Shown here piece after piece: positions 34,085 through 42,100 of a stretch of DNA of 64,000 nucleotides. The notes under the pieces were generated by a model that did not search any database, was not told where the DNA came from, and was given only the letters and a program-made list of their open reading frames with translations. This DNA is from Turicibacter sanguinis (GTDB lineage Bacteria; Bacillota_I; Bacilli_A; MOL361; Turicibacteraceae), in contig NZ_CP053187.1 in the NCBI RefSeq assembly GCF_013046825.1, positions 2,935,688 to 2,999,687 of the forward strand, given 5' to 3'. Position numbers and translations under genes: made by a program. The number at the start of each line of letters is the position of its first letter. Positions within the stretch are counted from its first letter, which is position 1.

Positions 34085-35505
34085 CATTGATCGAGTAAGC
34101 CATAGGTTAAAATATAATCTTCTAATACCCAATCATTTTCATAAATTTCAGAAGCCACCTCTACGCCAACATAACGCAGATGCCAAGGTTGATAAGTATA
34201 TCCCACTTCTGCTTCACGATTCTCTGGATATCTAATAATAAATCCAAATTCATGAGCATGTTCTAACACCCATTTTCCTTCTTCAGTTTTAGCAAAATCA
34301 ACCGATAAACTTTGATTGACACTATCACTCGTAACATCAATTGCTAATCCTAATTGATGTTCACTATGTCCAGGTCTCATACTAATTTTTTCTGCATATT
34401 CCATTCCCATTTCATACAGATCTTGTTCATAATTTTTTTTCTGTGTTTCATAGGAAATGTAACCTGACCGTAATAAAAGCTCAATCCCTTCCTCTTTTGC
34501 CGCTTCAAAGAGTTTTTCAGTGGCATCTGCTGCATCACGGCGTAAATAGTTCGTACCAGTCAATGCAAAGGTCGAAAGTGTAACATCTAATGGAACAAAA
34601 TCAGTCGGCACATACGTTGCCTCTAATTGATAGTTTTTATTAACAAGTGCTAGCAGTTGATTTGGATTTGGAGTTGAAACAATCGCTTCATAAAAATTTG
34701 ATTTAACATTTGGATATTTAGCATATTGAAGGGCATACGTAATCGAATGTCCACTATTTAAGACTTCATCATAAATTTCAAAATTAGCCGAACTAAAACT
34801 ACTAGCAGTCATGAGTTCTAGTGTTTGAGATGGATTTAAATCGGTATCAATTAACGCTTTTAAATCAGTTAATTCACAGCTCGTATATAAGACCTCAATC
34901 TCCTCTGCTTGATATCCTTTTTGTTTTAGGGCTGGGAATATGGTATTTTGATATTCATCCACCTGAGCTATTGTTTCATTTATTCCAATTTGAGGATACC
35001 TTTTTTCATAGCTTACATACTCTAATAACGTATATAAATCATTTCCTGTTTCTTTGGCAAAGCTTAAAATACTATTTAAGGTTGTGATATCACCTGTTTT
35101 AATATATTGACTAAAGTTTGGTGACTGAAACCACATGTCAATCGTTGTTTCATCATAACCATTCTGAAGTAAAGTTGGAACAAAAACATGTTCAAAAAAA
35201 GAAGCCACGTACACAACTTCAGTTGCTTCTAACTCGGGATATTTTTCTTTTAAATCAACATATTCATCGTAGCAGTCATAATTAAAGTTTTTCACAAAAA
35301 GATAATCGAGTAGTTCTTCACTGCTTCTTTTATCTCTTATAATCTTATCAATCATCTCTGAATTTTCATTACGCAATTGAGTAATCACTTCTTTTGAGTA
35401 CCCCAATCGTTCTAATTGCATCTCATCACTCATCATATGAGAATAAAATGTAAAGCCTATACCTAATAATGAAATTAATGCAATCACGACACATAATTTT
35501 TGCAT
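34084..35505 (-). CDS. D-alanyl-D-alanine carboxypeptidase, VanY/M15B type
   Basis: A 473-residue membrane-anchored protein. It has a single N-terminal hydrophobic helix (about 3-23), a long helical region (about 30-290) made of repeated LxxLGYxxEEI-type segments, and a C-terminal peptidase M15B domain with the zinc-site motifs RPGHSEHQLGLAIDV, the EHAHEFGFIIRYP segment and WHLRYVG. It should trim the terminal D-alanine from peptidoglycan stem peptides outside the cell. The unusually long stalk is typical of some Firmicute VanY-like proteins. It is divergent from the coat locus and ends in a strong terminator. Confidence 0.9.
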   Translation of the reverse strand: MQKLCVVIALISLLGIGFTFYSHMMSDEMQLERLGYSKEVITQLRNENSEMIDKIIRDKRSSEELLDYLFVKNFNYDCYDEYVDLKEKYPELEATEVVYVASFFEHVFVPTLLQNGYDETTIDMWFQSPNFSQYIKTGDITTLNSILSFAKETGNDLYTLLEYVSYEKRYPQIGINETIAQVDEYQNTIFPALKQKGYQAEEIEVLYTSCELTDLKALIDTDLNPSQTLELMTASSFSSANFEIYDEVLNSGHSITYALQYAKYPNVKSNFYEAIVSTPNPNQLLALVNKNYQLEATYVPTDFVPLDVTLSTFALTGTNYLRRDAADATEKLFEAAKEEGIELLLRSGYISYETQKKNYEQDLYEMGMEYAEKISMRPGHSEHQLGLAIDVTSDSVNQSLSVDFAKTEEGKWVLEHAHEFGFIIRYPENREAEVGYTYQPWHLRYVGVEVASEIYENDWVLEDYILTYGLLDQ

Positions 35506-35670
35506 ATTTTAACGCACCCCTTTTTATATTCCATCCTATTATGTCCAGAGATAACCAAAATAAACCTAATATTTAACAATTTCCAAATTTAATTCAAATT
35601 AGTTCTTTGTCTTATGGTTATAATTGGGGATTTGTCTAGAAACAAAGCCTAGTTTAAGCATAAATTAATA
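35506..35670 (+). promoter_or_regulatory. upstream region of the intron-containing coat gene
   Basis: AT-rich 165-base stretch divergent from vanY. A TATAAT lies at 35619-35624 on the plus strand but no good -35 precedes it, and no clear sigma-E or sigma-K match was found. CCTAG (35648-35652) could pair with CTAGG (35677-35681), overlapping the exon 1 end and competing with the intron P1 helix. No known aptamer is recognised. Confidence 0.35.
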
Positions 35671-35685
35671 ATGTACCTAGGAGGT
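35671..35685 (+). CDS. predicted exon 1 of the coat gene (ATG + 4 codons)
   Basis: ATG TAC CTA GGA GGT reads in the same frame as the CotZ-like gene if the intron is removed between 35686 and 36114, giving MYLGG fused to SSETTRT. The frame is closed upstream by a TAG at 35650-35652. There is no strong ribosome site before this ATG, so its use as a start is uncertain; alternatively this stretch only supplies the Shine-Dalgarno AGGAGGT (35679-35685). Confidence 0.4.
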
Positions 35686-36114
35686 AAAAGAATAGTTTCA
35701 TCCATTCAACTGCCTCCCATGTTCAGAAACGAGCATGGAGTGAGATTTTAAGAAATCTCCAACATCCTTTGAATTGCTGGGACCTCCTAAAGCTCATTTA
35801 ACCACAACATAAGTTTGAAATAGACTAAGTGTGAAGGTTGCGAAAGCAGAAAAAATAAATGAGATGGCATAAGGTTAAATCCTACGTGCTCATACAATGG
35901 AAAATCAGCAGCGAAGCTCCGAATAGGAGAACGTTCAACGACTATCCCTATAAGGGAGTACACTACAAGCGATGGGTAGTGGAAGCGGAGGACATCCTCA
36001 AACTAGGATGATGATATAGTCTACACTCATATGAAAGTATGAGAGACCTATCCTTAGGTCACATAGAAGTAGCGCCTCTATGTTAATATATTCTTAAATT
36101 AAGGTGAGCTTATG
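35686..36114 (+). ncRNA. group I self-splicing intron (ORF-less, about 429 bases)
   Basis: The core of a bacterial group IA-type intron is readable. P1: exon GGAGGT (35680-35685) pairs with guide GCCTCC (35712-35717), ending in the required U-G pair. P2: CATG pair at 35718-35721/35734-35737. P2.1: GAGATTT/AAATCTC. The P3-side conserved block GGGACCTCCTAAAGCTC lies at 35779-35795; CAGCGAAGCTCC at 35908-35919 is the P4-P6 signature. P7: GACTA (35940-35944) with TAGTC (36017-36021) inside ATGATATAGTCT; P8: CACTAC/GTAGTG (35961-35966/35976-35981). Three 3' hairpins follow (36026-36043, 36045-36060, 36061-36083). The proposed last base is G36114: exon 2 AGTT pairs with guide AACT (35708-35711) as P10. 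No endonuclease or transposase is encoded. Confidence 0.88.
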
Positions 36115-36633
36115 AGTTCTGAAACTACTCGAACAATTAAATATAGTCCTGTTGCTGATACGCTTAGATTCATCAATCGTCTACAACAGGCTGCTACTCC
36201 AACAGATAGTAGCATCTTACGATATAACAATCTTATTTTAGGTGAAGCGTCTAAAGCTAATACAAGACCCTTTATTTTATATCTACCAAATGGAGAACCA
36301 TTTAAATTAGCCACTCTTCCCGACTCTGGTCTTCAATCCGCTTCACTGTTTAGAGTCGAAGATGTCAATGAAAATAGTGCAACGATTAGAGCGTTGGCTT
36401 ATAATTCAAATGCTAACTCAAATCATAGTAATGATGCTCGAGATATGAGTGATTCAGATGGTTTTAGACACATTAACACAATAAACGACGACCTCAATGT
36501 TTTTGAAAGACAAGGGCTAACTTCGATAAGTTTGATTCCTACCAAAACATTGTGTACCGTTGACTTAAACTCTTTCATAGCAATTCAATGCTTAGAAGAT
36601 GTCTATGTACCACTAGATGATAACAATCTTTAA
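36112..36633 (+). CDS. CotZ/CotY (ExsY) family spore coat or crust protein, Cys-poor
   Basis: A 173-residue protein related to CotY/CotZ/ExsY, which self-assemble into the outermost spore layer. Family landmarks are present: ADTLRFINRLQ near residues 15-25, NTRPFILYLPNGEPF at 50-64, LFRVEDVNENSATIRAL, and the C-terminal CTVDLNSFIAIQCLEDVYV at 148-166. Only two cysteines remain, whereas these proteins are normally Cys-rich; positions usually Cys (for example in VCD and NCFCAIQC) are Ala, Ser or Ile. The ATG at 36112 has AAGGTGA just upstream, but both lie in the predicted 3' end of the group I intron, so the start may be used only in unspliced RNA. A coat-type terminator follows. Confidence 0.82.
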   Translation: MSSETTRTIKYSPVADTLRFINRLQQAATPTDSSILRYNNLILGEASKANTRPFILYLPNGEPFKLATLPDSGLQSASLFRVEDVNENSATIRALAYNSNANSNHSNDARDMSDSDGFRHINTINDDLNVFERQGLTSISLIPTKTLCTVDLNSFIAIQCLEDVYVPLDDNNL

Positions 36634-36648
36634 TGATGGCGTATGGAT

Positions 36649-36681
36649 GGTGTTGTTTAATCACAGCACCTTTTCTTTTAT
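36649..36681 (+). terminator. terminator of the CotZ-like gene
   Basis: 8-bp stem GGTGTTGT/ACAGCACC with one G-T pair and a 6-base loop, followed by a T-rich run, 15 bases after the stop codon. Confidence 0.75.
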
Positions 36682-36763
36682 GCTAAAAAGGGAAAACCTC
36701 CCTTACAAACAGATTAGATGGGATGTTCTCATCTTACCCGCTTATAAAAGAGGTCCTAAATCG

Positions 36764-37624
36764 TTACATATGTAAGATTCTAATCCCTTCAATAGATGAA
36801 ATTGGAATTTCTTCCACTTTATTCATCAAATTATCAATACTAACCGTTGTTTCATTTGCTAAATTCAAAATTCCAGACTTAAGTGTTCCATCTTTTTTGA
36901 CGATTTGTACAATTGGGGCTTTCATCGAAGTGGGACGATTGGTTAAATCACGGATGAACAATAATAATTCCCGTTGCTTTTCATCCATTGGTTCGACTGT
37001 TTCTTCTACCTCATCATCAGAGTTGTCGACATCTACCTCCTGTTTCTCCTCTAACCCTTCTCCATTTATTACTTCTTTACTTAACGTCTCAGTCGCTTTT
37101 GCATCAACTTCTACTTCTTCACCTAACGTATTAGTCGCTTTTGCATCAACTTCTATTTCTTCACTTACCATATTAGTTACTGGCACTTTAACCTCTACCG
37201 CTTCAGTATGTGTGTTAGTCTCAGAGGAATCCACTTCTATCTCTTCAATCGTAATATTGTTTTCATCATCAAATCCCTCTGTTTCTTCAACTTTAACATT
37301 ATTCATTAAACCAACTGTTTCCTCTTGCTCTTGAAGATGATCATCTGTTTCATCGACTAAAATATCGACGCGTTCATACTCATCATCTTCTACTTCATCA
37401 CTCACTTGTAATTTTTCGACCTTTTTAGCACTTTCATCGTGAGAAACTGTAAACTGATCAAAATCAAAAAAATCTGTACTTGCATAATTATGAACATAAT
37501 CAGGATTTGATACATTATTTGGTTTTTCTGTAGGGGTTTTAAAATAACTTTGCTCACTGACAAAACATCCTAGATAACCAGTATCCACAAATAATAACGG
37601 TTCTTTTTCGACTTTTTTAGGCAT
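36764..37624 (-). CDS. CotO-like spore coat morphogenetic protein with acidic repeats
   Basis: A 286-residue very acidic protein. The last 75 residues (RELLLFIRDLTNRPTSMKAP, VQIVKKDGTLKSGIL, IPISSIEGIRIL) resemble the C-terminal domain of CotO, a coat/crust morphogenetic protein of Bacillus. Residues about 127-182 are four tandem 14-residue repeats of the type EEIEVDAKATNTLG, encoded by 42-bp DNA repeats. The start at ATG 37624 follows GAGGAGG; the frame itself opens 14 codons earlier without ribosome site. In Bacillus cotO is next to cotZ, and here it lies convergent to the CotZ-like gene, which supports the assignment. A sigma-K-like promoter is in front. Confidence 0.7.
   Translation of the reverse strand: MPKKVEKEPLLFVDTGYLGCFVSEQSYFKTPTEKPNNVSNPDYVHNYASTDFFDFDQFTVSHDESAKKVEKLQVSDEVEDDEYERVDILVDETDDHLQEQEETVGLMNNVKVEETEGFDDENNITIEEIEVDSSETNTHTEAVEVKVPVTNMVSEEIEVDAKATNTLGEEVEVDAKATETLSKEVINGEGLEEKQEVDVDNSDDEVEETVEPMDEKQRELLLFIRDLTNRPTSMKAPIVQIVKKDGTLKSGILNLANETTVSIDNLMNKVEEIPISSIEGIRILHM
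37080..37247. repeat. four 42-bp in-frame repeats inside the CotO-like gene
   Basis: Units start at 37080, 37122, 37164 and 37206, each 42 bp. The first two are nearly identical, the others degenerate. They encode 14-residue acidic repeats. Length is a multiple of three, so expansion or contraction would keep the frame. Confidence 0.85.
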
Positions 37625-37654
37625 TTTAATCCTCCTCTTTCGTTCGTCATAATA

Positions 37655-37682
37655 TAACTTATGCACATTTTAGGTTTAGGTG
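37655..37682 (-). promoter_or_regulatory. sigma-K type promoter of the CotO-like gene
   Basis: Minus strand -10 CATAAGTTA (37655-37663) matches the sigma-K consensus CATAnnnTA perfectly; an AC (in CACC, 37679-37682) lies 16 bases upstream as the -35. The position is 31 bases before the ATG. Confidence 0.6.
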
Positions 37683-37812
37683 AATCGCTCTCCTATTCGA
37701 CTTCATGAGAAATGATAAGTTTTAAATAATCCAAACATTTTACTACATTTACTTATCAATCTTGTTATTATCTGATAGAATGAACATATAGCTTTTAAAG
37801 TCAGGTGATTAA

Positions 37813-39081
37813 ATGAAAGATATTTTAAATAAATTTAAGATTTTATTTTATAATCCAATTATTGTCTATTTACTTCTTATTATCGGAATTAGTCTGGTTG
37901 CCATTACTTCCTCTGCACCGTTGACTGAAATCCAGTACGGAGCATCAGATTATGCCATGAGGCAAGGATTGTTTTATGGCATTGGATTTATCCTAACCTT
38001 TATCATCATCATCATTGGAACGGATCGAATTCGAGCTTTGAGATGGTGGTTATATGGATTTGTAATGATTTTACTATTCGGACTTTTTATTCACGAAAAA
38101 GGCATTATGAATGTTCCGTTTGCTAAAAATATTAATGGGGCAACCTGCTGGTACATCTTACCTGGTATCGGAACTTTACAGCCATCAGAATTTATGAAAA
38201 TTGCGCTCGCACTCGTTGTAGCCGATATCATTCAAAAACACAACGAGTTTTATCCCCATTTAAAGCGTACCGTCAAAACAGATTTTTTACTTCTTCTAAA
38301 AATTGGAGCAGCTATTGTGCCACCAGCTTTTTTAATTTTTGAACAGCCGGATTCTGGTGTTACGATGATTATTTTATTCTTCGTCGCACTCATGATTTTT
38401 TCTTCAGGAATTAAGTGGCGATATATCTTTATCGTTGGTTCAATCGCTATGGTCGGTATTACAATCTTTATTCTAGCAGTCGGAGTTTTCCCAGACTTTT
38501 TAACAAATGTTCTTGGAATTCAAGCTTATAAATTAAGTCGTTTCTTTGGATGGTTTGATCCATTTGGAACGATTCAAGGAGCAGGAAACCAATTAGCAAA
38601 AGGATTACTTGCCATTGGATCGGGTCATCTAATTGGAAACGGATTCCAAAGCTTAACCACTTACTTCCCTGAAGCCCACACTGATTTCATTTTTGCCGTT
38701 ATCGGAATGGACTTTGGATTAATTGGAACTTTAATTACGGTGATTTTATGTGGTTTATTTGATTTTGAAATTCTCAATACGGCAACACTGAATCGTGGTC
38801 ATTACAATAGTTACTTATGCGTTGGAATTTTTGGAATGTTATTCTTCCAACAAATTCAAAATATTGGGATGACGATTGGGATGCTTCCCATTACAGGGGT
38901 AACGCTTCCGTTTATCAGTTATGGGGGAAGTTCATTACTCTCTTATATGATTTTATTTGGTCTCATTTTAAGTAGTCATATTGAAGGAATGAAATTAAAG
39001 CACTCTGAAGTAGATTACCACGAACGGACACTTTACTTAAAAACAAAAGCTTATATTAAAGATAATGCAAAAGTCGATTAG
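37813..39081 (+). CDS. SEDS family peptidoglycan glycosyltransferase (RodA/FtsW/SpoVE)
   Basis: A 422-residue membrane protein with about ten transmembrane helices. SEDS motifs are visible: NGATCWYILPGIGTLQPSE, the PDSGVTMIILF loop, FPEAHTDFIFAVIGMDFGLIG with the conserved acidic residue, and the final TGVTLPFISYGGSSLLSYM. These enzymes polymerise lipid II together with a class B PBP. The IPGIGTLQPSEFMK loop and overall length favour RodA, but SpoVE cannot be excluded because of the sporulation neighbours. No PBP gene is adjacent. ATG at 37813 after AGGTGA; a terminator follows. Confidence 0.88.
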   Translation: MKDILNKFKILFYNPIIVYLLLIIGISLVAITSSAPLTEIQYGASDYAMRQGLFYGIGFILTFIIIIIGTDRIRALRWWLYGFVMILLFGLFIHEKGIMNVPFAKNINGATCWYILPGIGTLQPSEFMKIALALVVADIIQKHNEFYPHLKRTVKTDFLLLLKIGAAIVPPAFLIFEQPDSGVTMIILFFVALMIFSSGIKWRYIFIVGSIAMVGITIFILAVGVFPDFLTNVLGIQAYKLSRFFGWFDPFGTIQGAGNQLAKGLLAIGSGHLIGNGFQSLTTYFPEAHTDFIFAVIGMDFGLIGTLITVILCGLFDFEILNTATLNRGHYNSYLCVGIFGMLFFQQIQNIGMTIGMLPITGVTLPFISYGGSSLLSYMILFGLILSSHIEGMKLKHSEVDYHERTLYLKTKAYIKDNAKVD

Positions 39082-39119
39082 AAAAGGACATTTCCCAATT
39101 GGGAGATGTCCTTTTCTTA
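39081..39119. terminator. bidirectional terminator between the SEDS gene and addA
   Basis: 15-bp stem GAAAAGGACATTTCCC / GGGAGATGTCCTTTTC with a 4-base loop and one mismatch, between convergent genes. Confidence 0.9.
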
Positions 39120-39122
39120 TCT

Positions 39123-42100
39123 TTAATAAACGAGACACTGCGATACTTTTAAGAAATAAACATGACAACTTACTTTTTTAGTTGGGAATATTTCTTTAAT
39201 CGCTTTAGAATAGTATTTCATTTGTGTTTCGTATCTTTGTTTTAGTTCTTGTTGTTGTACCTCAAAGTCACGAATATAGTCGGTTTTATAATCCACGATA
39301 TAGACTTCATCTTCAAATTCTGCTAATAAGTCAATGACCCCTTGAAGTAAGATTTGAGACTGTTCATGCTCATCCACCTTTACTAACGTCATAAATGGAA
39401 CCTCTTTTTTAACTGATAACGCTGTTATAATTTTTTCATAAAGAGGACTTTTAGTAAACTCTAGCACTTGCCCTAGATCAATTCGACTACTCATCTCCTC
39501 GGTCATCATTTCCTTTTCAATCACTCGTTCTTTGACTTGCTGTAAACTTTCTAACGTATGATTTTTCATCACCGGTAAATGCTGCATAAATTGATGCAAT
39601 GCGGTTCCCGCTTCAGCTCCACTAATTTTCTTTTCTCTCATAAATGATGGCCGATCATAAGCCACTTGTGGTCTAAGCTCAGGAATCCCTTTAAACATAG
39701 GTGTTTCCTCAGCCAGTTTGCGCTGTGAAACAGATTGCTTTGCGTTAATCTCAACTAGTTCCTGATGCTCATAACGCGTTGAAAAAATTTTTTCAAAATC
39801 AATAACAGGGGGTTGTTTAGCTAATGACTCTTCTACCTTCATCGATTGTTCAAGCTCCTGTTGTTGGGAGAATATTTCTATTTTCCATGAACTAGCATCT
39901 TCTAAACAAGTCGGTGTTACCCCTAAATAGGTCGCCACGATCTCTTGGTTATCTGGATGCTTTAAAATAGCTGGTAAAATCCAATCAGCATAATTAACTG
40001 CTTTTAATCGATACGAATCTGGTAACCTCACACCCGATTCAGTGATGACTTCTTTTAAAGAAGCGAGCTTTTTCTCAACCTCAAAAACTCCTGTAAATAA
40101 AAGCTTAGATTTAGCACGTGTCATGGCCACATATAAAAGACGCATTTCTTCTGCTAACATTTCTCGATGAATGAGGCTTGCTACCACATTTTGAGCAATT
40201 GTTTTTTGAGTAAAGCTTAACTGCGAATCAATGTACTTGACTGCTACTCCATACTTTTTATGTAAAATATAATTTCCTTTTTCGTCCTGAACATTAAATT
40301 TCTTTTGAATTTGAGAAATAAACACAACAGGAAATTCAAGCCCTTTTGATTTATGAATAGACATAATTCGAACAACATCTTCATTCGCTGTGACCGTTTT
40401 AGCTTTTCCAAAATGTTTTCCAAGAGCTTGCATTCGATCGATATAATTAACAAATCCATATAAACCTTTTTTAGTGCTCGACTCATAATGGCGTGCCTTA
40501 TCGACAAAAACATCTAAATTTGCCTTTCTTAAATAACCATGTGGAAGTCCCATCACAAACTCATAATAAAGCGTTTGTTCATAAATAAGGGTGATCAAAC
40601 TTGCTAGCGATTGTGTTTTCGCTTCGAAACGCCAACGTTCTAATATCTCAACAAAACGCTTTGTTTTTTGTTTTAAAAACTCATCCTCTCCGTGATTTTG
40701 ATAAAATTGGACGAGTTCATAAAAGGATGAAGCTTTACTTGAAACTTTGATGAGTGACAATTCACGCTCATTAAAGAAAAATAACGGTGATCGCATCAGG
40801 CCAACCAAAGGAATATCTTGATAAGGGTTATCAATGACTTTTAAACAAGAAACCATATTAATAATTTCAATTGAATCAAACAAATCGGTATTTTGTTCGG
40901 TAAACAGCGGAATATGATATTGACGAAAAACATCTTGAAACGTTGTCACACTGCTTAACGATCGCATTAAAATCACAATATCTTGATAAGTTAAAAGACG
41001 CATGCGACCTAATTTTCGATCATATACTTCTTGTTTAGAATCCATCCAACGCTTAATTGTTCTCGCAATGTGATGCGCTTCAAGTTCAACGGTACTTAAA
41101 TCCGTTTCATCATCTGTGACTTGCAATTTATCAATCAAATGTACTTCATTTTGGTTAAATGGATCATTCACTTCACCTAACACGCCAAGTCGAAGCATTG
41201 CCGCTTCATCATAATTAATTTCACCCACCGGCTCATCCATTAACTGCTTAAAAATATAATTCGTTGAATCAATCACTTGCTGATGAGAACGATAGTTTTT
41301 CATTAAATCAATTTTATGACCTTTTCCATTTCCATCAGAGAACATCGTATATTTTCCTTGAAAAATACTTGGTTCTGCGAGTCGGAATCGATAAATCGAC
41401 TGCTTGACATCCCCTACCATGAAAATTGGAATTTCAGGTGACTTAATCTTGGCAATCGCCTGAACAATCGATTCTTGCATGAAATTAGTATCTTGATACT
41501 CATCAATCATAATCTCCTTAAATTGAGCATGAATATCAAATGCTACCGCAGTTGCTTGTCCATCTTGGATTAACAACCGAAGCGTATACCACTCTAAATC
41601 AGAAAAATCAAGTAATTGTCGTTTTAATTTCGCTTCGCTAAAACGCTCATGAAATAGAAGAACCATTTTCGCTAATGCTTCTACCACTTCTTGACTCTTT
41701 TTAAAATGAATCAAATGCGTTTCATTCGAGTACGTTAAATATTTTTCCTTTATTTTCTCAATTCGTTTTTTAAAAGAATCACGCGCCTCTTTACAAATCG
41801 TGTTCATCTCTTCATCAAAATCTTTCTTAGGTGCTGAAGGAAATCTCGAAAGCGTTGTATTCATAAAAGCCTCGCGTAGCGCTTCATATGATGAGTTCAT
41901 GGCATCCTTTAAACGATTGACATACTCTAAATCTTGAAAATATACATCTGTTGCGTATTTATGTAATTTCTCCGTCATTTGTGAGTAAGTCGCATATTCT
42001 TTTGCTTTTTCTAAATCTAATACTGCTTCATTAAGACTTGGAGTTATGACTTTTAAAATTTTATCATAATGAATCCATGACATTAGATCTTGCTCATCCC

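Noticed and set aside
35600..35690. A c-di-GMP riboswitch in front of the group I intron, as in Clostridioides difficile
   Set aside because: Pieces such as GAAACAA and AAAGCCTAG are suggestive, but the conserved core of neither c-di-GMP class can be laid out; reported only as an unexplained alternative pairing.
35640..36110. Group II intron or IStron with transposase
   Set aside because: The P7/P8 and CAGCGAAGCTCC features are group I, no domain V-like hairpin was found, and no reverse transcriptase, tnpA or tnpB frame is present.
36099..36314. 71-residue minus-strand frame over the intron 3' end and the coat gene
   Set aside because: Antisense shadow without ribosome site; overlaps the supported coat frame.
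36723..37334. 203-residue plus-strand frame opposite the CotO-like gene
   Set aside because: Ser/Thr-rich shadow of the acidic repeat gene on the other strand; the minus frame has a ribosome site, promoter and family similarity.
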